A program made the position numbers and the translations under genes. Of a stretch of DNA of 64,000 nt, positions 50,110 to 61,042 are shown in pieces. The stretch comes from Lachnospiraceae bacterium (GTDB lineage: Bacteria; Bacillota; Clostridia; Lachnospirales; Lachnospiraceae), in contig SVFJ01000009.1 of assembly GCA_015056925.1 (NCBI GenBank), forward strand, positions 1 to 64,000, in the 5' to 3' direction. Numbering within the stretch: the stretch's first letter is position 1; the number at the start of each line of letters is the position of its first letter. The notes under the pieces are model-generated. The model had not been told where the DNA came from. It did not search any database and was given only the letters and a program-made list of their open reading frames with translations.

Positions 50110-51375
50110 TTATTTACTAACATCCTCAGTATTTCCCTCTGGTGCAATCTTTAATGATTTTCTTGCAAACACCAATGCTACAAAGCTAAACACCAACTCA
50201 TCTATGTAATACAGTGTATTAGCAGATAAACCATAAAACAATATTAATACAAGAAAGCCTACTGCATATAATGTATATTCATTGAAACTTTTCTTTCTAA
50301 GTTTTACAATCAATTTAACAAAAGTTCCTATATATATACTTAACCAAATCAATATACCTACTATTCCGCATTCTCCTATAATCTGAAAATAAATAGAATG
50401 TGCATGATAATTCCATTCACTCTCTCCTGTATACGCTACAAACGATGTATTATCAATATAATGATTATACGTTCCGTACCCTTGTCCTACGAGTGGATTA
50501 TCTCTGAACATTTCCAATGCATATTCCCACAAAACATCTCTTCCATTTACAAAATTATCAGATCCACTATCAAGAAATCGATTTATTACTAATGACGTTT
50601 GTGGCACAATATAAGGAAGAATAAACAATACTATAATCCCTACCAGTACAATACCACATAATTTTGCAAATTTATTTTTTCCTCTCATAATAAAAAATAC
50701 AAGCAAGAAAAATACAATAGGAACAAGAAACTCCATTCTCTTTCCTGTTAACATCAAACTAACTAGAAGAATAATAATACAGCCCAAATCAGTTCTCTTC
50801 ATTTTTTTCCCAAGGAAATATTCACAAATGTAAATAATTAACCCAATTGCCATCGCAAAAGCTGCCTTGGCCTTTTCTCCAGAAATGCCATAATATGAAC
50901 CACTTTGAATAGCTATTAGTGCCTTCTGTGTAGCATTTCCTGGTGAAATAGGGTACATAAAAATTCCAATAATTATTGATGCAAGTCGAGGTATCAAAAC
51001 ACTTAATAAAATAGATGCGGCAACCGCCAAAGCAACATATTTAAAAATTTTTAATAAGTAGTTATAAAACTTATCATCATATTTTCGCAAAATAACACAT
51101 ACCCCAAAACAATATAACCCCAAGTACAACAATGTGTCATTTTTGCTTATACTCCAACCCAAAGATACCAAAATAAAAATCGCTGGCAAACAGTATTTCA
51201 AATCTGATTTATAAATACTTGTATATCTGCTATGTTGTCCAAATAGTAACAATACTGTAATTATATAAATATATTCCATTTTGTACCAATTTAAAAAACC
51301 GTTTCCTGATACACAAATAATAGCCAAAAAAAATACCAATAAACTATTATATATTGTACTTTTACTAAATCTCAC
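50110..51375 (-). CDS. O-antigen ligase/Wzy-like polymerase
   Basis: 421 aa, about 10 TMs; NGRDVLWEYALEMFRDNPLVGQGYGTYNHY and HAHSIYFQIIGECG. Confidence 0.88.
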   Translation of the reverse strand: MRFSKSTIYNSLLVFFLAIICVSGNGFLNWYKMEYIYIITVLLLFGQHSRYTSIYKSDLKYCLPAIFILVSLGWSISKNDTLLYLGLYCFGVCVILRKYDDKFYNYLLKIFKYVALAVAASILLSVLIPRLASIIIGIFMYPISPGNATQKALIAIQSGSYYGISGEKAKAAFAMAIGLIIYICEYFLGKKMKRTDLGCIIILLVSLMLTGKRMEFLVPIVFFLLVFFIMRGKNKFAKLCGIVLVGIIVLFILPYIVPQTSLVINRFLDSGSDNFVNGRDVLWEYALEMFRDNPLVGQGYGTYNHYIDNTSFVAYTGESEWNYHAHSIYFQIIGECGIVGILIWLSIYIGTFVKLIVKLRKKSFNEYTLYAVGFLVLILFYGLSANTLYYIDELVFSFVALVFARKSLKIAPEGNTEDVSK

Positions 51376-51393
51376 TCAGTTTTCACCACTTTT

Positions 51394-52146
51394 CTATCTA
51401 ATATCCGTTTGTTCTTTTATCTTCAAACCTCTATATTCTTTTACGAATTCAATAAAACTATTAAAATCTTCAAACTCTTTATTTGTATTAGTAATATTAG
51501 ACAAACACGCTTTTATATTGCCTGTTGTTTCCATTTCTGATTTATATCTAGAAGGCAAATTACTAAAATCATCTATTTTTTTCGTCCACAACCAATAATA
51601 ATCATAAAAAATATCTTCCTTAGGCATTTTTCCATACCGCTCATAGTAACCTATAGCTAATTGAACAGCCTCATCTTTTTGACGCATTGTATACTTATTA
51701 TAATACTCTTCTATTGTACACATAACTTTAGCTGGATTACCTGCTACAACAGAATTAGCTGGTACATCTTTAGTTACAACAGCACCAACACCTATAATAG
51801 AATTTTCTCCTACTGTAATATTTTTTAGAATTGTAGCATTCATTCCTATAAACACATTATCTTTAATAATTACTTTTCCCGAAGAACCCAGTAAATGATT
51901 ATATTTATGTTTTAATACGCTCCAGTCAAAACCATGCGTAAGAATTGTAACACCTCTTGTAATTTGCACGTCATTACCTATTTCTATCATCCATGGGTAC
52001 TGTTCGTCAATAAATGTATCCATAGGATTAAAAATAGTGGTACGTTCTCCTATTTTTACGCCTTTTTTCTTTAAATATTCTATGTAATCTTTTGATGAAG
52101 CCCTTTCTCCATATATTAACTTCTTAATTCTATATTTTAGAGACAT
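51394..52146 (-). CDS. Hexapeptide-repeat acyltransferase
   Basis: 250 aa; VFIGMNATILKNITVGENSIIGVGAVVTKDVPANSVVAGNPAKV. Confidence 0.9.
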   Translation of the reverse strand: MSLKYRIKKLIYGERASSKDYIEYLKKKGVKIGERTTIFNPMDTFIDEQYPWMIEIGNDVQITRGVTILTHGFDWSVLKHKYNHLLGSSGKVIIKDNVFIGMNATILKNITVGENSIIGVGAVVTKDVPANSVVAGNPAKVMCTIEEYYNKYTMRQKDEAVQLAIGYYERYGKMPKEDIFYDYYWLWTKKIDDFSNLPSRYKSEMETTGNIKACLSNITNTNKEFEDFNSFIEFVKEYRGLKIKEQTDIR

Positions 52147-52212
52147 TTTTTTCTCCTTCTTTAATTATTTCTCATCAGAAATAGCATAATCTAATTCTGT
52201 TCTTTCACCATT

Positions 52213-53313
52213 TTAATTAATAGATCCATAAAAAGTACATATTCTATCAATAACCGCTTCTCTATTCAAACGCATTTTTTGATTCACAATAGAAAAATCT
52301 ATATCATCGCATTTACCAATATCATCCAATTTTTCTAACAATCTATTCCCTACACCTAAACTATTTAATAAAGTCTCAAATCTTGAATTTGTAGCATTTT
52401 TAACATGTAACATTTCATAATAAAAACTAGTATTAAATATCAATGAAAAAACCATACCATGATATGAATTAGTAAATACACATTCTGCATTCTTTATATA
52501 TCCTAACCAATTAGGGACGGAAACACCCGTTAAAATAGTAGCGCCTTTAATTTTTGTAAATGAATACAAATTAATAAAAATCAGTTTTAGTCCATGTTTA
52601 TCGGCATATTTTTTCGCATTACTAATCAAATTTTTATTTTCACTCATCAAAAATAATAAGACATATTTCTGTCCTTGCCTAGGTTCTTCCACAACCTCAT
52701 CCCACTCTTCTTTTGATAATAACATTGTAGGATCTGGCATAACACTTGATTCTAAGCCAAGTGAATTACTTAAAAAATCTTTTGCACTATCTTCTCTTAC
52801 AGTTAAAAACCGAAAATCCGAAAGATATGTTCCTATTTTCTTAACCTCAGCTACATCAATAGATGTACTTCCAAAACTAGCTGCATAACTAGTTTTCTTT
52901 TTATAATCACTAACAAAATCCAAAAAAAATGCCGAATCTTCTCCTGTGAGTCTAGAATTCCATACCTGATCACTTCCTGTAATAAAATAGTCATAGTTAT
53001 TCTCAATTTGAAATAATTGATCCTTAGTATAACTCTCAGACGAAATAGTTAAATAATTGTCTCGAAAATTTCTAAATGCTTTTCTCACTTTTATATTACG
53101 AGGAATATATCTAATATTTCTGATTAATCCCTTAGGATGCTTCAGTGAGCCACCTCTAAATATACGATATGTTTTCTCTATATACTCATTCTTATAATCC
53201 ACTAACTCACATTGTATATTTTCATCTTTATTAAGTACTTTTGTTAACGCATATGCCTGTAACACAGCACCATAATTATACGCTCTATGAAACGTTAATA
53301 TTCCAACTCTCAT
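52213..53313 (-). CDS. Polysaccharide pyruvyl transferase family protein
   Basis: 366 aa; MRVGILTFHRAYNYGAVLQAYAL, FITGSDQVWN, TNSYHGMVFSLIF. Confidence 0.9.
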   Translation of the reverse strand: MRVGILTFHRAYNYGAVLQAYALTKVLNKDENIQCELVDYKNEYIEKTYRIFRGGSLKHPKGLIRNIRYIPRNIKVRKAFRNFRDNYLTISSESYTKDQLFQIENNYDYFITGSDQVWNSRLTGEDSAFFLDFVSDYKKKTSYAASFGSTSIDVAEVKKIGTYLSDFRFLTVREDSAKDFLSNSLGLESSVMPDPTMLLSKEEWDEVVEEPRQGQKYVLLFLMSENKNLISNAKKYADKHGLKLIFINLYSFTKIKGATILTGVSVPNWLGYIKNAECVFTNSYHGMVFSLIFNTSFYYEMLHVKNATNSRFETLLNSLGVGNRLLEKLDDIGKCDDIDFSIVNQKMRLNREAVIDRICTFYGSIN

Positions 53314-53328
53314 TTATATTTCTCCTAA

Positions 53329-54276
53329 TTATCCTATCATACGACATAAACATGACATAACCCCTATCGGAAAAAGCATAATAACTCTCATAACTTTTTT
53401 CTTATAAGTTATACCTTTAAGATTCCGAATCATACTATTTCGCACTGGTATGTAATATTGTTTCAAAATTTCTTTTATTTCACTTGGACTCTTAGCTGAT
53501 TTGCAACATCCTACTACTTGTCCCCAAATTAGTGCTATAAAATAATCATTCAAATCTTCAGTTTTAATATTCAATTCAGTTAAATAATCAACCAATAATT
53601 TGTAATTCGGTAATCCAGACTCAAAAATAATATCCCATTTCTTAGTCAAAGAGCCCTCTACAGAAATATCGTATGTGTACAAAATTTCATCAATTAAACA
53701 TACCACTCCGTCTGTTCCTAAATAATTAATTACAAACTTTAAATCCTCTCCCATGGACATCGTTTCATCAAAATAATTTTGTATCCGAGACTTAATAAAT
53801 ATTTTATTCCACAATGGATGAACAAATCCTTTTACCACCAACTGAGAAAAACAAGTTTGTATCAAATATGTACCATTTTTTAAACCGTGACAATAACCTC
53901 TTCTTTCGCCATTCAATGCACTTGATTCATACCCACAAATAACCATATCAACATCTTTTTGCTGTAATGCACTGAATAACTTCATACACATATCCTTATG
54001 CATTTCATCATCTGCATCACAAAAAACAATATATTCCCCCTTTGCTTGCTCCAATCCATAATTTCTTGCAGATGACACTCCACCGTTCGGTTTTGAATAT
54101 ACTTGTAATACAGGAAATTCCTTTTTTAATTCACAACAAACATCATATGTTGCATCTCTCGACCCGTCATCAATTACTACAACTTCTATATCTGTAAATG
54201 TCTGTTCACAAGCGCTTCTAACACTTTTAGCTATTGTTTTTTCAGCATTATATGCTGGTATAATTATGCTAATCAT
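53329..54276 (-). CDS. GT2-family glycosyltransferase
   Basis: 315 aa; IIIPAYNAEKTIAKSVRSACEQTFTDIEVVVIDDGSRD. Confidence 0.93.
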   Translation of the reverse strand: MISIIIPAYNAEKTIAKSVRSACEQTFTDIEVVVIDDGSRDATYDVCCELKKEFPVLQVYSKPNGGVSSARNYGLEQAKGEYIVFCDADDEMHKDMCMKLFSALQQKDVDMVICGYESSALNGERRGYCHGLKNGTYLIQTCFSQLVVKGFVHPLWNKIFIKSRIQNYFDETMSMGEDLKFVINYLGTDGVVCLIDEILYTYDISVEGSLTKKWDIIFESGLPNYKLLVDYLTELNIKTEDLNDYFIALIWGQVVGCCKSAKSPSEIKEILKQYYIPVRNSMIRNLKGITYKKKVMRVIMLFPIGVMSCLCRMIG

Positions 54277-54308
54277 TTCTTGCTCCTTATATCACTTCTC
54301 AATATTCT

Positions 54309-55376
54309 TTATAATATCTCGTATACTTTTTCTAACAACTCCAAATGAGCCTCTAAAGAATATCCTTTTTTTACAATAGATATGCTTTCCTTTGCGCTAT
54401 TCACTCTCCGATCATCATCTGTCAATAACGCTATAATTCCTCGGCTAAATCCTTCAACATCTCCAGCCTCGCAACAAGTACCGTTCTTTCCATCATGTAC
54501 AATCTTCGGAATTCCACCAACATTAGTACTTACTATTGGCAAACCATATCCCATTGCATCCAACACTGACATAGGCATACCTTCATTATACGAGGGCAAA
54601 AAAAACACATCGGCTTCCCGGAGTACCTCGTCTTTTTGTACACCTCTTACCCAGCCCGGAAAAACAATGTGGTTTATTGTTCCATTGTCTTCAAATAACT
54701 TCTTGATTGCTTTTTCATCTTCTTCACTTCCTGCGCCACATAACAGAAACTTAACATCAGGAACCTTTTTCACTACTCTCTCTGCAACTGCCGGAATATC
54801 ATAGCATCCTTTTCGCTTACCAAGTTCCCCTAAAAAAAGCACGATATTATTGCTATTTCTGTTTATCTTTTCCTCGAACGCATCTTCATGAAGAATACTA
54901 TAATTTTCAATAATCTCAATTTTTTCTTCTTCAACAATCTGTGCTAATCGTTCTTTCCACTCTGTAGATAGCGCAATGAGTTTACTACATTTATCATATA
55001 CATTTTTTATCTGCTTTTTCTTTTTCTCATTTGCATTAACAAAGAACTCATCAAAATCAGCTCCATGAATATGGTTTAAAATCGGTACTTTAAACCAAGA
55101 TGCCATATAAATAAATGGCATCTTTCTATAAAATGATGGTCCAAAAGATGAATGAATATGTACTAATTCGGGCTTATCCACCAACAATACTTTTGCAAAG
55201 TGAAAGTATCCACAAATACCTTTTAATAATTTAGTAATCTTTCCTCCATCTTTATATGACTCAACATAAATTATGTTATAGTCATTTTCTAATTGTGACC
55301 CTCTATAACCATTAACAACCGCAGCAATTCCGCCTTTAACCATCGGATCCTGGACTATCATACAAACTTTTTTCAT
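54309..55376 (-). CDS. GT4-family glycosyltransferase
   Basis: 355 aa; FFLPSYNEGMPMSVLDAMGYGLPIVSTNVGGIPKIV. Confidence 0.92.
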   Translation of the reverse strand: MKKVCMIVQDPMVKGGIAAVVNGYRGSQLENDYNIIYVESYKDGGKITKLLKGICGYFHFAKVLLVDKPELVHIHSSFGPSFYRKMPFIYMASWFKVPILNHIHGADFDEFFVNANEKKKKQIKNVYDKCSKLIALSTEWKERLAQIVEEEKIEIIENYSILHEDAFEEKINRNSNNIVLFLGELGKRKGCYDIPAVAERVVKKVPDVKFLLCGAGSEEDEKAIKKLFEDNGTINHIVFPGWVRGVQKDEVLREADVFFLPSYNEGMPMSVLDAMGYGLPIVSTNVGGIPKIVHDGKNGTCCEAGDVEGFSRGIIALLTDDDRRVNSAKESISIVKKGYSLEAHLELLEKVYEIL

Positions 55377-55423
55377 AACACATTTTCCTCAATAACTCTC
55401 TTGTAATCAAACACGCAATTTCA

Positions 55424-56659
55424 CTATTTAACTACTTTTTCATAATACTTGCCCATACTCTCTGTTTTCTTATCAATTAAGAAATTACTTAATGCATGTT
55501 CCCTAGCCGCTCTACCCATTATTTCTCTTTTTTCTTTATCATTTCCCAATTCTACAATTGCATTTGCAACCTCATCTATCATTTGTCGCATAGGTGCCGG
55601 CTCAATCTTAATAGCCGAATCTGAGGTCGTATTTACTTTTGGCCCACCTGTATTAACAATAATTGATGGCAATGCACGACTCATGCCTTCCATCACAATA
55701 AAACATCCAGAATCTCTAAGACTGCAATTTATAAGCACATCGAATCCATCATAAAACTCTTTCATCCTACTATGTTCTACCTTCGGAACAAACTTTATTT
55801 CCTTATCCAGATATTTACCACACATCTTTTGAAGCATATTTTTATGCGCTTCGTATCCTGGATTATTCTCAGTATCTCCGAGAATAACCAATTCCCCTTT
55901 AAAACCATTCTCCATCGCTTTAACAAACGCAGAAATACCAAGTTCAAAGCCTTTCCAATAAAGCATTCTTCCTGCCATCAAGAAACGTGGTGTTCGTTCT
56001 GGTTTTTGTACAGGCTCTGGATAAAATATATCTTCTGTAAGTCCAATTGACTGAAATACCTTAACTTTATTGTGGTACTTCTTTGGTATCACTGCCTTCG
56101 TCTCTTCAGTTGTTGTCAAAATGAGCGTAGAACCTTTCATAGTTCTTGCAAAATTAGGTGTTAATCTAAAAAACACCTGTGAAGCAGTCCTAATCATTTC
56201 TACTACTCTACTCTTTGCACTCATCGGATATCTAATCACTGGTGGCGTATTCTCTCCTCCAGAAACAGGACCGTATAAAAATGGAATACCCAATTTATAC
56301 ATTTGTGTTGGTAATATACAGGTAACATATGTAATATGATGTACCAAATCATACGTTTCCTTACAAATCAACTGCTTCGCAACCTTTACAGCTTGTTTTT
56401 GCCACAACATATAATACAAACGTTCCAATCGATAACCAACATGCCATGAAGTATAAGGCACATCAATATATACAAATCGCGTATTAGACATAGCTCCTGG
56501 ATTTTTTGCGATATAATCTTCTATATCCGCTTTATATACATGGCTTGTCATTGCTGTAATTTGATGATATTTATCTAATTCCTTAAGCCAGTTCCAACCG
56601 ACTGCTCTCTCCGAACCATCATATGGACTACATGCATATACTGATGCTAAAACCTTCAT
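55424..56659 (-). CDS. GT4-family glycosyltransferase
   Basis: 411 aa; MKVLASVYACSPYDGSERAVGWNWLKEL, SGCFIVMEGMSRALPSIIVNTGGPKV. Confidence 0.9.
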   Translation of the reverse strand: MKVLASVYACSPYDGSERAVGWNWLKELDKYHQITAMTSHVYKADIEDYIAKNPGAMSNTRFVYIDVPYTSWHVGYRLERLYYMLWQKQAVKVAKQLICKETYDLVHHITYVTCILPTQMYKLGIPFLYGPVSGGENTPPVIRYPMSAKSRVVEMIRTASQVFFRLTPNFARTMKGSTLILTTTEETKAVIPKKYHNKVKVFQSIGLTEDIFYPEPVQKPERTPRFLMAGRMLYWKGFELGISAFVKAMENGFKGELVILGDTENNPGYEAHKNMLQKMCGKYLDKEIKFVPKVEHSRMKEFYDGFDVLINCSLRDSGCFIVMEGMSRALPSIIVNTGGPKVNTTSDSAIKIEPAPMRQMIDEVANAIVELGNDKEKREIMGRAAREHALSNFLIDKKTESMGKYYEKVVK

Positions 56660-56679
56660 TTTTATAACCTCTCAATTTC

Positions 56680-57474
56680 TTACTTTCCTCTAATATAAGC
56701 ATTCCAAATAAATTTTGTATTGGTATGGAAATATCTCGCAAACAATCTCTTTGGATCCTGCATCAATCTATAGAACCACTCTAGATTACACTTCTGCATC
56801 CACATCGGTGCTCTCTTGATATTATCAGCACAGTAGTCAAAGCCTGCACCTACACCAAGCATTAGTCCCTTTACCTTCCCCTGATGAGCAGCCATCCATC
56901 TCTCCTGCTTTGGTGCACCAAGTCCTACCCATACGAAGTCCGGCTTTGTCGCATTAATCTTCTGTACGATTTCTACATCCTCTTCGATAGTCAGTGGTCT
57001 GAATGGCGGACTATACATACCGGCAATCTGGATACCAGGATATGTCTCCCTAAGCTTCTTCTCTAACTTCTCCAGTGTCTCCTCGGTCGCACCATAGAAG
57101 TAGTGACGATAGCCATGCTTTGCAGAGATTGCAAAGATCTCTGTCATAAGACTAGGTCCTGTCGTACGCTCCATATTCTTATGTCCACGCTTCTTACCGA
57201 TAGAACTCAGCGGACCACCATCAGGTATTGCCATCGCTCCACCGTTCTGTACTCGCTGGTACTCTGGCTCCTCATATGCAGTTACAGTAGTATGTACATT
57301 TGCCACAGTGATATAGTCACCTGACAGATTCTCGATATTATTAGTAATATAGTCTAATAACCATTCCATATTAATCGCTGCAATATCTACACCCATGATA
57401 TTACATGTAGGTGTCTGAGATTTATCTACTCTACGAACAAACTCTTCGCTATATACTGCATTATCCATATTCAT
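56680..57474 (-). CDS. WecG/TagA/CpsF-family glycosyltransferase
   Basis: 264 aa; AIPDGGPLSSIGKKRG, RTTGPSLMTEIF, WVGLGAPKQERWMA. Confidence 0.93.
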   Translation of the reverse strand: MNMDNAVYSEEFVRRVDKSQTPTCNIMGVDIAAINMEWLLDYITNNIENLSGDYITVANVHTTVTAYEEPEYQRVQNGGAMAIPDGGPLSSIGKKRGHKNMERTTGPSLMTEIFAISAKHGYRHYFYGATEETLEKLEKKLRETYPGIQIAGMYSPPFRPLTIEEDVEIVQKINATKPDFVWVGLGAPKQERWMAAHQGKVKGLMLGVGAGFDYCADNIKRAPMWMQKCNLEWFYRLMQDPKRLFARYFHTNTKFIWNAYIRGK

Positions 57475-57526
57475 CTCTCCCTCATTTTATCAACACTTAT
57501 ACTCTCTCAATATTCCCTTATCCTTC

Positions 57527-57582
57527 GCAAACTTTGCGCTCTGCGCAAATTTGCAAAAGTTTAAATCTTGATTTAAACTTTT
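57527..57582 (-). repeat. Double-hairpin intergenic element, copy C
   Basis: gcaaactttgcgctctgcgcaaatttgc (57527-57554) plus a perfect aaaagtttaaat-cttg-atttaaactttt stem (57555-57582). First hairpin closely matches 62607-62634. Confidence 0.7.
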
Positions 57583-58835
57583 TAGTCACGTTGGAAGATA
57601 TCTCTTGTGTATACCTTATCCTTCACATCATCCAGACTTTCATCATATCTGTTAGCTATGATAGCATCACACTTGGCCTTGAACTCCTTCAAATTATTCA
57701 ATACCTCACTGCCAAAGAACGTTATTCCCTCATCCAACGTTGGCTCGTAGATTACTACCTTAGCTCCCTTTGCCTTGATTCTCTTCATAACACCTTGAAT
57801 AGAGCTCTGTCTAAAGTTATCACTATTACTCTTCATCGTCAGTCGATACACACCGATGACTACATCCTTCTCACGTGCACTTTCCCAGCTACTGCTTGCT
57901 TCATAGTAGCCTGCCATCTTCAGTACACTATCAGCGATAAAGTCTTTACGAGTTCTATTCGCCTCTACGATAGCTTCGATCAGATTCTGTGGCACATCCG
58001 CATAGTTCGCAAGAAGCTGCTTCGTATCCTTTGGTAGACAGTATCCACCGTAGCCAAAGCTTGGATTATTATACTGGTCTCCGATTCTTGGATCTAAGCA
58101 GACACCCTTAATAATCTGCTTTGTATCCAATCCTCTCATCTCTGCATAGGTATCCAGCTCATTAAAGTAGCTTACTCTCAGCGCCAGATAGGTATTCGCA
58201 AATAGCTTTACTGCCTCAGCCTCTGTGAAGCCCATATATAAGGTATCAATATTCTTTCGAATCGCACCTTCCTCCAAGAGTCCTGCAAAGGTCTTAGCGG
58301 CCTCTACTAATCTCTCATCCTGCATATCCGTTCCCACGATGATACGTGATGGATATAGATTATCATAGAGTGCCTTACCCTCTCGTAAAAACTCCGGGCT
58401 AAAGATAATATTCTGACTACCTGTCTTCTCTCGGATAGACTCTGTATATCCTACAGGTATCGTACTCTTAATTACCATGATGGCATCCGGATTACACTTC
58501 ATCACTAAATCAATCACTGCCTCTACAGCAGAAGTATCGAAGAAGTTCTTCTGGCTATCATAGTTTGTCGGCGCTGCAATAACTACGAAGTCTGCATCCT
58601 TATATGCCATCTCCGCATCCAATGTTGCTGTTAAGTCAAGCTTCTTAGTCGCCAGATACTCCTCTATCTCCTTATCCTGTATCGGCGACTGTCTACGGTT
58701 AATCATCTCCACCTTCTCTGGAATGATGTCCACCGCATATACCTTATGACTCTGTGCCAGCAACACTGCTAAAGATAAACCCACATAGCCTGTTCCTGCT
58801 ACCGCTACCTTTATTTTCTGCTTTTTCTTCATCAT
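57582..58835 (-). CDS. Nucleotide-sugar dehydrogenase (UDP-glucose 6-dehydrogenase family)
   Basis: 417 aa; [61 protein letters not shown]. Confidence 0.92.
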   Translation of the reverse strand: MMKKKQKIKVAVAGTGYVGLSLAVLLAQSHKVYAVDIIPEKVEMINRRQSPIQDKEIEEYLATKKLDLTATLDAEMAYKDADFVVIAAPTNYDSQKNFFDTSAVEAVIDLVMKCNPDAIMVIKSTIPVGYTESIREKTGSQNIIFSPEFLREGKALYDNLYPSRIIVGTDMQDERLVEAAKTFAGLLEEGAIRKNIDTLYMGFTEAEAVKLFANTYLALRVSYFNELDTYAEMRGLDTKQIIKGVCLDPRIGDQYNNPSFGYGGYCLPKDTKQLLANYADVPQNLIEAIVEANRTRKDFIADSVLKMAGYYEASSSWESAREKDVVIGVYRLTMKSNSDNFRQSSIQGVMKRIKAKGAKVVIYEPTLDEGITFFGSEVLNNLKEFKAKCDAIIANRYDESLDDVKDKVYTRDIFQRD

Positions 58836-58855
58836 AACTCCTCAATTCCATCCTT

Positions 58856-60292
58856 TTACTTAGAACCCTTACCTAAGAGCACTACCTTAAAGGTCTGGAA
58901 TATAATCTTAATATCTAATAATAATGACCAGTTATCGATATACTTCAGGTCAAGCTTTACTACCTCATCGAAGTCTTCGATATCACTTCTTCCGCTAATC
59001 TGCCACATACCTGTCAGTCCCGGTGTCATACTAAGACGACGTCTATAGTAGCTGTTATACGCTTCGAACTCATCCATTGTTGGTGGTCTGGTACCGATTA
59101 AGCTCATATCACCCTTCAGGATATTATAAAACTGTGGTAACTCATCCAAGCTAGTCTTTCTAAGGAACTTACCTACCTTCGTGATTCTTGGGTCATTATC
59201 CATCTTGAACATCAAGCCCTTTACCTGATTCTGACTCATAAGCTCCTTCTTACGCTCCTCTGCATCGATATACATCGAGCGAAACTTATAGAAGTTAAAG
59301 CGTCTTCCATTCTTACCTACTCTAGTCTGGCAGAAGAGGATAGGTCCTGGAGAGTCTATCTTGATTGCCAATGCAATAAACGGGAATGCAATACCTGTGA
59401 TAATAATACCTACTAAACCTCCACAGATATCAATCAGCCTCTTCACTGCCAGCATACCTGCATTCGCCTGTGGTCTTGCATAGGATACCACTACACAGTC
59501 TCCAAAGCTCTCTACCTTACCCTGCTTACCATCTGCTCTATTGATACCGATACAGTAGTGTGTGATGACACCCATCTCCTCGAGATTCTGTACCAGTTCC
59601 TCGCACATCTCTCTTCCTTCATCATCCACATCGATGAATACCTCATCCACTGCTAACTGACGAACATTCTCTATCATATTGTCATAGTTTGCTACGACCT
59701 CGATTCCCTGATAGGCGATTCCTACATCCTGTGGCTGTGCATCCAGACATACGATTCCTTCGATGCTATGTTGGATAGAGAGATTCTCACGCATTCTCTT
59801 AAGAGAGGCATCAAACTGTCCTGCCTTAGTGACTAACACTACCTTTATCTTTACATTTTCACCTGTATAATACTTATGTAATAATGACTTCAATAACAGA
59901 TGTCCTGCAAACATCACAACAGGAAGTATCATACTCAAATATACCAGTACCAGTCTGGCGAAGTCATCCGAATACTTTGTCATGAAGAGCAACACGCTAC
60001 CGAATGCGAACAATGCCACATCGAAGAAGACAATATCCTTCACCTCTCCCAGCACACTCTTCTCCATCAGCTGATAGCGCCATCTCATCGCCATCTGATA
60101 CAGTGTATAGAACAGTACCATACATACACCTACTGTGAAGTACATCATACTATATTCTCCACCCGGTATCCTGCCCTTAAATCGTATATTCAATGCCAAC
60201 AGATATGCTACGATTAGACATATATAATCTACCACTAGCAGTCCTACTGTAGTTGCCAGTCTTCTCTTCCCTCTCATATTAACTTCCTCCAT
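58856..60292 (-). CDS. Polyprenyl-phosphate sugar-1-phosphate transferase (WbaP/CpsE-like)
   Basis: 478 aa; VKRLIDICGGLVGIIITG, FYKFRSMYIDAEERKKEL, MSLIGTRPPTMDEFE, TPGLTGMWQISGRS. Confidence 0.94.
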   Translation of the reverse strand: MEEVNMRGKRRLATTVGLLVVDYICLIVAYLLALNIRFKGRIPGGEYSMMYFTVGVCMVLFYTLYQMAMRWRYQLMEKSVLGEVKDIVFFDVALFAFGSVLLFMTKYSDDFARLVLVYLSMILPVVMFAGHLLLKSLLHKYYTGENVKIKVVLVTKAGQFDASLKRMRENLSIQHSIEGIVCLDAQPQDVGIAYQGIEVVANYDNMIENVRQLAVDEVFIDVDDEGREMCEELVQNLEEMGVITHYCIGINRADGKQGKVESFGDCVVVSYARPQANAGMLAVKRLIDICGGLVGIIITGIAFPFIALAIKIDSPGPILFCQTRVGKNGRRFNFYKFRSMYIDAEERKKELMSQNQVKGLMFKMDNDPRITKVGKFLRKTSLDELPQFYNILKGDMSLIGTRPPTMDEFEAYNSYYRRRLSMTPGLTGMWQISGRSDIEDFDEVVKLDLKYIDNWSLLLDIKIIFQTFKVVLLGKGSK

Positions 60293-60313
60293 ACTCTATC
60301 CTTTGGATATCAC

Positions 60314-61012
60314 TTATTTCTCTTCCTTACCGTAATAGTTACCATAGTAATTACCATAGTACTTGCCATAGTAGCTGTCCTTACGCACATCCACCTTATT
60401 CAATACTGCACCTAAGACTCTACATCCTGAACGCTCCATCTGCTCCTTCGTCTTACGTACATGACGATAACTAAGTCTGTCACTTTCCACTACGATGACT
60501 CCACCATCACATACCGCAGCAATGATAGCACCGTCGATTACACTGCCAAGAGGTGGTGTATCGATGATGACATAGTCATACTCTTCCTTCAGTGCATTTA
60601 CCTTATCATAGAAGAGTGCACCACCTACGAGCTCACTTGGATTCGGTGGTACCGGTCCTGCAAAGACACACTGTAGGTTCTCATACTCAGTCTCACAGAC
60701 ACACTCCTCCCATCTCTCCTGACCGGAGAGGAAGTTGGTCAATCCTACCTTCACCTGTCCTACTCTGTACTTACCTACGATGACAGACTTTCTAAGGTCC
60801 GCATCGATAAAGCATACTCGATATCCAGCCTCTGCCATAGAGATTGCCAAGTGCAGTGCTACATTAGTCTTCCCTTCATTTGGTGCGGTACTAGTAATCG
60901 CTATCGTCTTAATATCTGCTCCACAGAAGCCGATATTTCCTCTCAGTGTCTTATATGCCTCCTGGGTACGAAAGTCCAGAGGCTCCAGATTCTGTAATGT
61001 TACCTGTTTCAT
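60314..61012 (-). CDS. cpsD: Capsular tyrosine kinase CpsD-like
   Basis: 232 aa; TSTAPNEGKTNVALHLAISMAEAG Walker A, VCFIDADLR, Tyr-rich C-terminus YYGKYYGNYYGNYYGKEEK. Confidence 0.93.
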   Translation of the reverse strand: MKQVTLQNLEPLDFRTQEAYKTLRGNIGFCGADIKTIAITSTAPNEGKTNVALHLAISMAEAGYRVCFIDADLRKSVIVGKYRVGQVKVGLTNFLSGQERWEECVCETEYENLQCVFAGPVPPNPSELVGGALFYDKVNALKEEYDYVIIDTPPLGSVIDGAIIAAVCDGGVIVVESDRLSYRHVRKTKEQMERSGCRVLGAVLNKVDVRKDSYYGKYYGNYYGNYYGKEEK

Positions 61013-61042
61013 CTCAATAACCTTCCTTTATATATACTTCTC

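Noticed and set aside
57411-58037. 208-aa plus-strand ORF in the track
   Set aside because: Lies opposite the 3' end of the well-supported nucleotide-sugar dehydrogenase and the wecG start; composition typical of antisense reading frames.
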